From contig JANAVB010031417.1 in assembly GCA_029216955.1 (NCBI GenBank), positions 15,158,090 to 15,222,089 on the forward strand: 64,000 nucleotides of DNA, in the 5' to 3' direction. The notes beneath the pieces are model-generated. The model worked only from the letters and a program-made list of their open reading frames with translations, did not search any database and was not told where the DNA came from. The position numbers and the translations under genes are program-made. The stretch comes from Iris pallida (lineage: Eukaryota; Streptophyta; Magnoliopsida; Asparagales; Iridaceae). This document shows positions 54,830 through 64,000 of the stretch, in pieces. Position 1 is the stretch's first letter. Every line of letters begins with the position of its first letter.

Positions 54830-56412
54830 TCTTTCTCCTCCACCGAGAAACCTGTGTCACAATCCGACGACGTGAAGGTGGACTCCTCCCACAAGACGCT
54901 GGTCGTACGCCTCAATCAACATGCGTATGAGGAGTTTATTTTTGAAGACAGTGTGAGTCCTTCAAAGCGGCTGCCGAAGCCGAAGAAGACTCGCCAAATC
55001 TGGGTGCACAAGGTCGACGTCTCTGGCACCACCACCGAAGGGGATGTGCCGATCCAGCCTTCCCTTCCTGCTGACGTCCTCAGCAACTAAGATGCGCCCA
55101 CCGGTACAGCACATCTCTCGGGGAAACATGCGGCTGACCACATTCTCCAGCCATCTCCCTCTCAGGCGAGGAAGATGCGTCGACGGAGCAGGGACGCAGC
55201 TAATGCCCCGCACATCACCTCCGATGCGCCAAAGAAGGTCTCTGTCTTTGACAGACTCACTCGCTGTAGTGGCAAGGAGAATTTGGATTCTGAGTACTAC
55301 GCACCCCAGCGACCTAATACGAAGAAGTCTAAGGCAGCACGGGCCATGCGCCCCAAACGTGCTATGCCAGCAGCAAACCAGAAGCATGCGCTCACAATCA
55401 CGCGCGCTGCTGATGGTAAGCTGTATAAGGTCGACTCAGGTACTTCTGCGCCAGAAATGAGCCGACCTTCAAAGTCCTTGTCTCATTTGGGCGCACCTGT
55501 TGCGTTTGCAACCAAGTCGAGCAGGGCAAACCCAGTGGTCTGAACTCCCGTGCCTCCTCTGGTTATGCGTCTGCGGGTTCATTCAAGTCACTCTAAATGT
55601 TGCTCCCCCACTACTGATCTGAGCGCCTGTTTGGTGTTTGATCAGGGGGCACAGCATTCACTTGACCACCCCGACGGTTGGCCTTGCCATGCGCCTGAAG
55701 GGGGTGCGAAGGTGGCGCTCTCCTCCAACGATCTGCGTAACGTGATCACTCACAAACGCCGGTCAGAAGAGTCGACTGACAAGCACGATGCGCCCCCCAT
55801 AGGGTACACTTGTTCTGTAGTCACCATCAACTGCTGTTGCAAGTCAGCAGTCCCACCAAGACAGTCGGTGTTCCAGCGGCTGCAATCATCGACACCCTTC
55901 CGACGTCGCCTCGGGAAGAAAGTGTCAACAAAAGAGGAGCTAGAACTAAGGGTTGCTTCATGCAATGCAATCTCTAACTCCTCGTCAGTCCGAAAGGCGA
56001 CTGGCAATTCCTCATCCAAGAGCCAGCCGAGGAAAACCAAGACAACCGTCTCGTCCTCCGGAGTGTTCGAAGGCACTCGAAGGAGGAAGAAGATCTTGGA
56101 GGAAGCTGGGGGTAGTCAAGCCCTTGTTGATTCTCCTTCCGAAAACGAGGGTGTCCTCCAAAGCACAGCTGGGGTGGATCTTCATCCTCAAGGCGAAGTC
56201 AGCCTCCCCGACATAGCTGGGGGTCGTCTAGTCCCCGTGGATCTGCATCTCGAAGATGAAGAAGTCCTTCAAGACAGGACTGGGGGTAATCAGGCCCTTA
56301 CGGATACTTCTTCCGAAGACGAAGGCGTCCTCCAAAACTTAGCTGGGGGGAGTCTAGCCCCTGCGGATCCGAGTCTCGAAGACGAAGAAGTCCTCAGGAA
56401 CACAGCTGGGGG
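54830..56412 (+). pseudogene. E8 Gag-like region, broken, with C-terminal acidic repeats
   Basis: One frame from the primer site to 56437 with two stops (55088-55090, 55541-55543). KVSVFDRL near 55231 and QSVFQRL near 55862 are SVFDRL-type motifs that I associate with the Gag region of Tat and Athila elements. Lys/Arg-rich stretches suggest nucleic-acid binding. The last 105 residues are five acidic repeats. No protease Asp motif is seen. The frame upstream of 54830 overlaps the primer site and is not expected to be translated. The identification is moderate and rests mainly on position and the SVFDRL motif. Confidence 0.55.
56098..56412 (+). repeat. Five tandem repeats of about 63 bp, coding
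   Basis: Each unit starts near AGCTGGGGGT and encodes about 21 residues of the type AGGSLAPADPSLEDEEVLRN. The last AGCTGGGGGT is joined directly to the RNase H coding sequence. Confidence 0.85.
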
Positions 56413-57986
56413 TGAATTATCTGGAAGCCTACGGTGACTCAAAACTCGTCGTAAACCAGATCAGAGGGCAATACGAGGTTCGCCATGAAGACCTGATCCC
56501 TTATCATGAAGTTGCGTTGAACATCATTTCAACCTTCGCCGAGTTCTTCATCGAACATGTACCTCGTTTACAAAATCTGGAGGTTGGCCTCGCAGCCTCG
56601 TTGGCAGCACCCCTCGGGACTCAACACTACGTCACGGTAGTTGGTCGAGACTTGGTCTGTCCTAAAAACAACCTGTGCTCACGAGTGGCCCATGCCATGT
56701 CAATAAGTGCTGGTGTTAATGTCCGAGACTGGAGATTCCCGTTCATCGACTTTGCTGTCTACGAAATTCTCCCAGAAGACCCGAAAGAAGCCGTCTCAGT
56801 CAGGAGGCGCTCCCTTCGATTCTACTACGATACAGCTACTAAAATGCTGTACCGACGCTCCTACGATGGACTTCTCCTGCGATGTCTATCCAACGAAGAA
56901 GCAGCCGAAGCCCTTCGAGAAGCTCACGATGGAACCTGCGGAGCCTATTAACCTGGGCCTAAGTTGCAGGATCAACTGTGACGCATGGGCTACTACTGGC
57001 CAACCATGGCCGCTGACGCTGTCGACTATGCTAAAAAGTGCCATGCGTGCCAGCTTCACGCAGATTTCATCCATACACCGTCAGAACCACTACATCCTAC
57101 AGTCGCCTCTTGGTCCTTCGAAGCTTGGAGCATGGACATTGTAGGACCGATCACCCCTCCTTCATCGAGAGGATACCGCTTCATCCTAGCCATCACCGAC
57201 TACTTCTCCAAATGGGCAGAAGCAGTTCCACTGGCGGAAGTGAAGAGCTCTAGGGTGATCAGCTTCATCAAGCACCATGTCATCTACCGTTTTGGGCTAC
57301 CCCGGAGGATTATACACGATAACGGTCCTCAGTTCATCAGCCATGTTTTCAGCAGATTCTGTGACAAGAATCGCATTCAAAACGTGGCCTCAACCGCCTA
57401 CAATCCGACAGCAAACGGATTGGCCGAAGCGTTCAACAAGACTATCGTCAGGCTACTCAAAAAAGTTATCTCATCCAATAAATGCGACTGGGACGAAAAG
57501 CTCGGCGAATGCCTTTGGGCCTACCGTACAACGGTACGGACCCCGACAGGAAACACACCATTCTTCCTGGTCTACGGGAGCGAAGCGGTACTACCTCTCG
57601 AGATCCAGATACCCTCACTCCGCGTAGCAATCACAAACCAACTCACAGAAGAGGACAATCAACGTCGTCATCTGCGAGAACTGGAGGCACTTGACGAAAA
57701 GCGTCTCCTAGCTCAACAACGTATTGAACTCTACCAAGCCCGTATATCACAGACTTTCAACAAGAAGGTCAAGCAAAGGACTTTCCAAGTAGGCGACCTG
57801 GTTCTGGCAGTCAGGAGGCCGATGGTGTTAACTCACAAGACACCAGGAAAGTTTAAGCCCAAGTGGGAAGGACCTTTCATCATAGAGACGGTATACTCAA
57901 ACGGTGCTTACCGCCTCGCTAAACCCAATGGGGACTTGTTCATGATGCCCATCAACGGCAAGTTCCTAAAGAAGTACTACTCTTGA
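56409..57986 (+). pseudogene. E8 RNase H (partial) and integrase
   Basis: RNase H part: YLEAYGDSKLVVNQIRGQYE with the catalytic Asp, but the later ADALASLAA-type motif reads VGLAASLAA, so one acidic residue is gone. Stops at 56949-56951 (TAA) and 56979-56981 (TGA) lie in the integrase zinc module, where Gln and Arg are usual. The core is open: AITDYFSKWAEAVPL, IHDNGPQFISHVF and NGLAEAFNKT give D, D and E. WAYRTTVRTPTGNTPFFLVY and the C-terminal FKPKWEGPFII also fit the Tat lineage, and there is no chromodomain. Protease and RT are missing upstream, so E8 is not autonomous. Confidence 0.9.
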
Positions 57987-58615
57987 CATCTTTCAGACAT
58001 GTACTTCCACAAAGGATCAGTGGACCCAATCATCAGGGCTCACATACAATTCCCTTCCACAAAATCATACGCTTCCGGAACCCAGCTGTTCCGTGGCTTC
58101 CTCCAGTAAAAGGACAACCACGTCCACATCACCTCTGAGTTGTCCCCCTACGCCCTACAAAGCAGAATCTTACACTCAGTAAGACCACGCTACCCATCAT
58201 GTTTACCACGTCCACATTACCTCTAAGTAAACATCCCGTACAGACAACCCCTGCGTTGCCGTACATTGATCGCAGAACTTCCACGTCCACATTACCTCTG
58301 AGTAGTTCTGTGTATCCCCCAGAGTCATTCCTACCACGTCCATAACACCTCTGAGTAGGAAGATTCCATCATTTGAATCCCATATTTGCCACGTCTACAT
58401 CACCTCTGAGCAAACATGTGGGTTCTCTCAAACTTATTATCTGTACCTAAAAACCAAGGTACACAAAAGATAATAGGTCCACACAAATCATCGAGTTCAA
58501 GACAGCAAAAATGAATGCACAAAACTTGGTATTCTTTATTTTTCAAAAAAAAGAGTAAAGGATTACACCCACAGCAAAAAGTTGCAAAATACACAAAAAA
58601 AAGAGACTACAATCC
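57987..58615 (+). repeat. E8 3' untranslated region with five dispersed repeats
   Basis: CCACGTCCACATCACCTCTG or a variant occurs near 58119, 58207, 58279, 58334 and 58388, 50-90 bp apart. Repeat-rich 3' untranslated regions are typical of Tat elements. Confidence 0.75.
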
Positions 58616-60764
58616 CTAAACATCCCTGGGGTTAGCCGAAAGCTCTTCAATCCGGCACCTCAAGTCTGTCGCCCGAGTCTCCACAGTCGCCAGGACCCGA
58701 CGTTCAGCTTCTTGACACATCGCCTCTATGGCCTCAGGAGAAGTGTCATCCTCATGCTTCTCATCCAGCTGCTGCCGCTGCTGAGCCAGAGTAAGAGCCC
58801 GGTGGGTGAAAATTGCTTCCTCCTTCTTGAATGCTACATGTTCAGCTTGGACACGCTCGGCATCTAATAGGAGTCGGGCCCGCTGGTCCTCAAGGCGGCG
58901 AATCTGGGCATCAACCTCCGCGATACTAGCGTCCAACGCAGCTCGCAACTCCACCTTCTCCTGCGTGGACAGAGACAACCGCTCCACTGCAGCTTCAGTC
59001 TCAGCCACTTCACGTTTCCAGACGCTCACGGTGGCCTGATAGGAGGATTCAGTCTCAGCGATCAGCTTCTCCTTTTCTGCGTCTATCAAGACGAAGAGAT
59101 CATTTTGCTGGATATACTGAAACTCAGAAAGCCGCTGGTCCAGCTCGGCCACCGAAGCCTCCAGAATGTCGGCCATATGATCATGGCCCTGGTGGAGACG
59201 GATCAGGTTGATGTGAGGCAGTGCCAGAGTTTTTGCCGTTGCAAAGCTCCCATTGGCATCCATCACCGTCGATACGCCCCTCTGCAGCATCTTATACACC
59301 GTCTCGATGATGAACTTCACATATTCATCTGCATCCGCCAACACCTGCGACGTCATAGCAGGAGTCGGAGGAGCTACTCTAGACAACGGACCGGAAGAAG
59401 GCCCGTCCGTCTCAACCTGCGAGGCTGGAACCTCGGCATCAACAGGCTCTTCGTCAACAGAGGCTTAACTACTAGCCCGAGGAGCCAAAAGAGCAGAAGG
59501 AGCCGAGAGAGGCATCGATATAGTACCCCAAGTAGAAGGAGCAACAGAGGGTTCCACCAAACCCTTACCCTTCTCAAGCTCGGAGGAACCACCGACGTCA
59601 GCGGCTACCTCATCAGTCCCCAATGCACTATCAGCAGGCAGTACGGGACGTTCCCTCCCCCCGGCAGAATAGTGAGATCAACACTTGTCTCCTGACTCGA
59701 CCCCCTCGAAGTCAGGATCGGCGGACGAGTCTCATTGTTACCATCAAATCCCTCTACAGGGACGGGATCTATCGCCACCTCCCGGTCGACAGCCACCTCA
59801 GCCTCCGCTGCTGAGTCTGGGGTAGGGCTCGGCAACGCTGCAGCCGACCTCCCCGTATCATGACAAGGAGGGGAATCAACCCTCTCCTCTGTTGCAGTCA
59901 CGTCTGTTGCCCCCGCAACAGACTCATGCATTTCTGGAAGAACGTCATCTGAAGGCGACGAACTCCACTCCACTTCCTCATCTGGAAGCCCCATGTCCGC
60001 AGGACCCTCAACGCCCAAGGCTCCCACGGCGGCTTGCACCATCCCGGAAGTTGCTGCAACCTCAGTGTCTCTTCCGACAAAGTCAGGAGATACTAAAATC
60101 TCCGCAGGAATAACATCTTCAGGATTCTCCTCCATTGGAGACGTCACCATCGGAGGAATGCGCTCATCAGAAGAGCTTGCCACCTCCTTCGGTTTACTGA
60201 CGCCCGGTTTTGAAACACGAGTTTTCTTCTTCGACGATCCCTATAAGAAAAAAAACACAGGTTACCAAAATGACAAGATGAGCCAGATTGCGGAGGACTC
60301 TTTACCTCAGGGACTGATTCTATTGACGCAGCCTTTGGAGTCGTCACTTTCCTCGGCCTTTTCGGTATAGACGAACCGGCTTCTGCGTCAGCCCGTCTCT
60401 TCCCAGCAGGGGGATCTCTCACTGATGCTACAGCAGCAGTCCGATATCCTGCCAATTCTGGTAGACGATATGACCGACCTGCCACCAACATATTCGTCAT
60501 AGCCTCTAGCTGAGTCCCAATGATGAAACTGGTCTCCCTATCATAATCAGGAGACACAGTATTTATGGTGCAATACAGCTTAACGGCCGAATACAGGATC
60601 TGTGGCCGAGGGTTGCGAACTGGCGTAGTGAAACGAACGCCAGTGCACCCGACATTGTAATATTGCCAGCCCCGGGCTCCGTCCTGCAAACTCCCGGCAA
60701 ACCCCAAACTGTTACTGGGGTTCCGTAACATTAACTGGGTGTAGCCGAACTGGCGAGCAAACCG
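58616..60764 (-). pseudogene. E8 antisense gene: plant-mobile-domain tail, linker and coiled coil
   Basis: Lies on the strand opposite the integrase. Exon 1 (60764-60306) starts mid-protein with RFARQFGYTQLMLRNPSNSL, similar to the end of plant mobile domain (aminotransferase-like) proteins. The N-terminus is cut off by E9. A 65-bp GT-AG intron follows. Exon 2 holds a Lys-rich then acidic linker and, from about 59386 to 58616, an Ala/Glu/Lys/Arg-rich coiled coil such as STQEKVELRAALDASIAEVD. A frameshift in a G run near 59660 and a TAA at 59465-59467 break it. Extra antisense ORFs between integrase and 3' LTR are known in Tat elements. Function is unknown; the mobile-domain call rests on a short match. 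Confidence 0.7.
60241..60305 (-). other. 65-bp intron of the antisense gene
   Basis: On the minus strand, GAG precedes GTAAAGAG, then a T-rich tract and TTCTTATAG before GGATCG. Removing it joins SVPE to GSSKKKTR in phase 0. The short length is near the lower limit for plant introns. Confidence 0.7.
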
Positions 60765-61367
60765 TGTCATGACCCGCACCCGCTTTTTGGATACGAAGCG
60801 TGTCCAAGCCCAGCTACGCATCGAGCGGACTCCAGCCCGACTCGAATACGTAAACGCTGTCAAGGCTATGGTATACTGCCAACTCATGGCAAACAAATCT
60901 ATATCTCAATCCACAATAAGAATAATAAACATGAATGAACACTATGGGTCGTGGTCTGCAGTCCACTAGCATAAATGTTCGATAAGACTCTAAAGAAAAT
61001 AGCAAGAGTCTAAAACTGAATCAAGAAACAGGATATCTCATGATAAGGTATGAAAGCACGAGCGCATACTAAACATGATAAGATACCTGAATCCCACAAG
61101 CGTATCATCACATCTGTCATCCAGAGCCATACACTAGCTAACTCCATGCAATCGCTAAACCTGAAGAGATCATCAGGTCCTCAGAGGACATAGCAAGATA
61201 CATAATATACATGCCTATCTAACAGTTTTATCATGCGCAAGAAGATAAACAAGAAAAGAAACAGGAACACGACAAATGACCACGAACACAAACACGAACA
61301 CAAACGCTAGAACAACTACGCGTAAATGAACTGCCGGATGAATGATACACGAGATCAATGGAAGAAC

Positions 61368-61716
61368 CAAACCCTCGTCCCGAGTGTGGACTCTCTGGTT
61401 TGAACTAATCGCTAACCCTCGTCCCGAGTGTGGACTCTCTGGTTAGCTCACGGCAAGACACCCTCGTCTCGAGTGTGGACTCTCTGGTGCAAGTACTACA
61501 TCCTCGTCCCGAGTGTGGACTCACGGATGTAAAAAGATCAAGAAAAATACCCTCGTCCCGAGTGTGGACTCTCTGGTGCAAGTCAAGTCAACACCCTCGT
61601 CCCGTGTGTGGACTCTCTGGTGCAAATAATCGACATCCTCGTCCCGAGTGTGGACTCACGGATGTAAACAGATCAAGAAAAATACCCTTGTCCCGAGTGT
61701 GGACTCTCTGGTGCCA
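61368..61716 (-). repeat. E9 array: eight units with conserved core and covarying arms
   Basis: Core CTCGTCCCGAGTGTGGACTC occurs eight times at 40-49 bp spacing. The bases either side of the core differ from unit to unit but remain complementary: CAAACC/GGTTTG, GCTAACC/GGTTAGC, CACC/GGTG, TACATCC/GGATGTA, ACATCC/GGATGT. Details are in the findings. Confidence 0.85.
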
Positions 61717-61929
61717 AGGAAACAATATCAAGGATTTAGCAGTTCACTTACACGTACTCGTTCTATGACACGACTCAAGCAAGGTACTGACGAGAAACTC
61801 CAAGTGTGAACCACAAGACCAAACATGAACACGGCTATATGCAATAAAATAACTCCACAGAAAATAACATGAAAAGCACATGTTCATAAACAATCAAAGA
61901 CTGAAAACTGAAATAAAATGCATGTAAAT

Positions 61930-61965
61930 AAAACTGTAGAGGGAGGCAAGGTATACTTGCCTGTG
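61930..61965 (-). other. GGCAAG/CTTGCC hairpin with AGGCAAGT word
   Basis: On the minus strand CAGGCAAGTATACCTTGCC forms a 6-bp stem. The AGGCAAGT word recurs in most LTR families here. Confidence 0.5.
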
Positions 61966-62391
61966 GTCCTGAGCTGCTGGCACGGGTCAAGTGCCAAGTC
62001 AATTTCCAATGAACCTGGTTTTAAATTGATAGAATCAATGAACATTTAAAATGTACCAAGGAGCCTATCTAGTCTTGTTGTTTAGACTTCTAGTTTACTT
62101 GCATTTAATTAGGTGGTATACTGTCTAATGCTCCCAATCCCCTTGTGATATGTAAACATAGTCTACTTGGAGTCTTAGGGTCATGCCTACATGTTCTTAG
62201 TCTCCAAACAAACCTATATTTAGCAGGTGACACTAGTTTACTAAATGGATGGCAAGGTATTAAGGTTCAATAACAAGGATATTAGAATTGATGAGCAAAA
62301 ACTGAAATAGGTCATACCAATTTACCTTATATTGCTTCAATATAAGAGTATTACAAAAATTAAAACTCCAAACTTCAAAACAACAAACTAA

Positions 62392-62444
62392 GGCTTGAAC
62401 TCTAAACCTCACCTATACAACCTGAGCACCCAACCAATAAGCTA
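62392..62444 (-). other. tRNA-like sequence 2, degenerate
   Basis: On the minus strand TAGCTTATTGGTTGGG (A-box-like) is followed by GAGTTCAAGCC (B-box-like). The arms do not fold into a proper cloverleaf. It is probably the head of an old tRNA-derived SINE. Confidence 0.45.
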
Positions 62445-62571
62445 CGATCGCATATATGATTGCTCATGGGTTTTTCTTATTATCAACTCCTTGTTGACGA
62501 TTTACCAGGAAATGGGAGAACAACAAAAAAACATATTGAACAACACAAGGTCAAATGGCAACAAAATCCCT

Positions 62572-62632
62572 TCCAAGGGAATCGAACCCATGTTCCCTCA
62601 CCAGACAACACGCGCCCCAACCAGGTGAGCTA
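62572..62632 (-). other. tRNA-like sequence 1 with A and B boxes
   Basis: On the minus strand TAGCTCACCTGG (62621-62632) and GGTTCGATTCC (62578-62588) are good internal promoter boxes 32 bp apart. The acceptor arms do not pair, so it is not a working tRNA. It is similar to the copy at 62392-62444. Confidence 0.55.
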
Positions 62633-62829
62633 AGCATTTATTTGTTAGGTTAAGGCTCCAGTGAAATGTATATATTACTACTCACAAATCCCTAGTTAAC
62701 TATTTAAATAATATAATAATCTTAAACAAAACATTTACAGATAATATAATGACTAACTATTAACTATTTTGTTAACCCAATATCTAATTACAGTTGTAAA
62801 AGTAAAATATAGGAAAGTGGGGGTGTTAT

Positions 62830-63180
62830 GTGCAAACTTGTGAGTATGGACACATTGGACCACTCCCAACTAATCAGGAGTTGGCATGCGGGAAACCATG
62901 CGTGCCCAATATGAGAATAGTGCAAACACATATAAAGAAGAGTGAGGTGTTTTATGAAAAAGGTACAACTAAAAGCTAACAATTCCTAAGGATTTTCTTC
63001 TGTGTCTACTGTATCTTTCTTTCACGTGAATAATCTCTTCTAAATAGTGAACAATGCCATGTTAGCTAAGCTGCTTCTACTTCTTCATTTGTTTTCTAAA
63101 TTTGGAGTAATAAAGAGCGGAGGATTACCTATTAACTTGCTGTAAACATATACGTGTGGGAACTTCTCCTTCTCCGGTTT
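62830..63180 (+). other. Possible short LTR-like segment
   Basis: A TATAAAG at 62930-62936 and AATAAAG at about 63108 are spaced as in a short copia-type LTR, which could start TGTTATGTGC at 62824. No primer-binding site or partner copy is seen, so this stays a suggestion. Confidence 0.25.
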
Positions 63181-64000
63181 GGTCACCATGCGACCATTGA
63201 TGGTAGTGTTGCTCGGTTACTAGGTTGACATCTCAGAGGCTGATGACGAGTGCAACGACTCGCGGAAACGTCGGGCCGTGCGCGGTCTGCACCTGGCCCG
63301 GGGAGCTGTGGCTCCTGCTGGGGTTGTGCCGACCTCGTAACCTGGCACGACACATGGGCTTCTCTGCAGTCGACCATTGCGTCGACGAATGTGGTGACGG
63401 CCAAACTGGTCCGACGTCGTTGTGGTGACTGGGAGGGTACGGGGATGATCGACACAAGGCGTCCAGAAACGCACGCCTGGGTGGTTTGCTTGCTCGGTGC
63501 AGGTGATAGTCGATTATGGAGGAACGTCAACAAGATGGGGACGGTCATCGCCAAGCTCCCAAAATTGTACGGTGGCGCCGTACTGCCCGGAGGGGTACGG
63601 CTCTGCTTGGTGCTCGACCGGTGGTATCATACGTCGACGCGTGTAGCAGCAATTCTGGGTTTTTCGAGGAGGTGCAGCCACCCACGTCAATGTCGACGAA
63701 GTCAGCAACAATGTATGGTCGTCCGCAGGGTTAGCGTCCTAGCGGTGCTGCGACGACCCGGTGACCGCAGCGACCGCTGCCTAGGCTGACGTGGGACTCG
63801 GCGAGGTGGAGGTCACGCGGTTCTGTGCTGGCTCGCCCACTGCTGCATATTTGGCGTGTAGTGACTACCAGAAGAGGGAGGGGATCGCCAGGCAGGCGTC
63901 CGCGGGATTCTATCGACGAGGAGCACTTGGTGATATCGTATGGTTCGTACAACCAACGATGGTTGGGAGAGCTGTCGCACGGCCAAAAAGACGCATAGCA
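63181..64000. other. GC-rich segment, unrecognised
   Basis: GC-rich compared with the rest of the window, with overlapping ORFs of 120-180 codons on both strands (63250-63789 plus, 63183-63554 minus). None shows a domain I know. High GC by itself lengthens chance ORFs. It may be the start of another element or the edge of a gene-like region. Confidence 0.3.

Larger units (their letters stand above)
60765..62829 (-). repeat. E9 LTR, about 2.06 kb, probably solo
   Basis: Plus-strand start TGTCATGACCCGCACCC matches the E1/E3 LTR terminus. The right end reads GTGGGGGTGTTATG, where GGGTGTTACA would be expected. No clear target duplication is seen (AACCG left, GTGCA right). It cuts the E8 antisense gene. 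Confidence 0.7.

Noticed and set aside
54797..54830. Start of E8 Gag at ATG 54797
   Set aside because: This ATG lies before and through the primer-binding site, so it is untranslated leader or LTR edge.
60765..60896. N-terminus of the E8 antisense protein reading into E9
   Set aside because: The frame happens to stay open across the junction, but these codons belong to the inserted LTR.
61368..61716. CRISPR-like repeat-spacer pattern
   Set aside because: Eight similar repeats with short spacers look like an array, but the context is a plant LTR, repeats are degenerate, spacers partly repeat each other, and no cas gene is present.
62572..62632. Functional tRNA gene
   Set aside because: Internal boxes are good but the acceptor arms do not pair and the T-stem has a mismatch.

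Overview
This window looks like nuclear DNA from a plant with a large, repeat-rich genome, most likely an angiosperm; the species cannot be told from the sequence. I found no host gene. Essentially everything that can be classified is LTR retrotransposon. Most is Ty3/gypsy chromovirus (Tekay-like, chromodomain after the integrase), with one Tat-lineage element near the right end. I label the units E1 to E9.

Layout: E1 (minus strand, 1-11448) enters the window inside its 3' LTR and carries a gag-pol frame with point stops but no frameshift. E3 (plus, fragments between 11449 and 33680) is a non-autonomous relative of E1. Its left LTR is broken by E1, by complete element E2 (plus, 11740-22209, target duplication CTATA, both LTRs 2690 bp) and by solo LTR E4 (23071-25799). 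E3 is followed by a second, truncated copy of its own internal region (33681-34147), giving LTR-INT-LTR-INT. That copy is fused to a truncated LTR of E5 (minus, 34148-46152), whose gag zinc knuckle is split by solo LTR E6 (38664-41665, target duplication CATCC). E7 (minus, 46153 to about 52338) is a non-coding LARD-like element with a 1.3-kb tandem duplication in its LTR. E8 (plus, to 60764) is a Tat-type element lacking protease and reverse transcriptase. It has an RNase H-integrase frame and an antisense gene with plant-mobile-domain character and a short intron, cut off by LTR E9 (60765 to about 62829). The last 1.2 kb is GC-rich and unrecognised.

How it works together: E1, E2 and E5 each encode gag, protease, RT, RNase H, integrase and chromodomain in one frame, and all are now defective. 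E3 and E7 lack pol and could only have moved by using enzymes from relatives.

The most unusual signals are: (1) a UAG at the same integrase codon in E1, E2 and E5; (2) hairpin-forming tandem arrays, different in sequence, in nearly every LTR family, including an E9 array whose unit-flanking arms differ from unit to unit yet stay complementary; (3) an unusual shared primer-binding-site-like block 9 nt after the LTR, followed in E1/E3 by a covarying hairpin; (4) a 99-bp GT-AG intron candidate in the E1 integrase; (5) an approximately 85-bp repeat shared by the non-coding interiors of E3 and E7.
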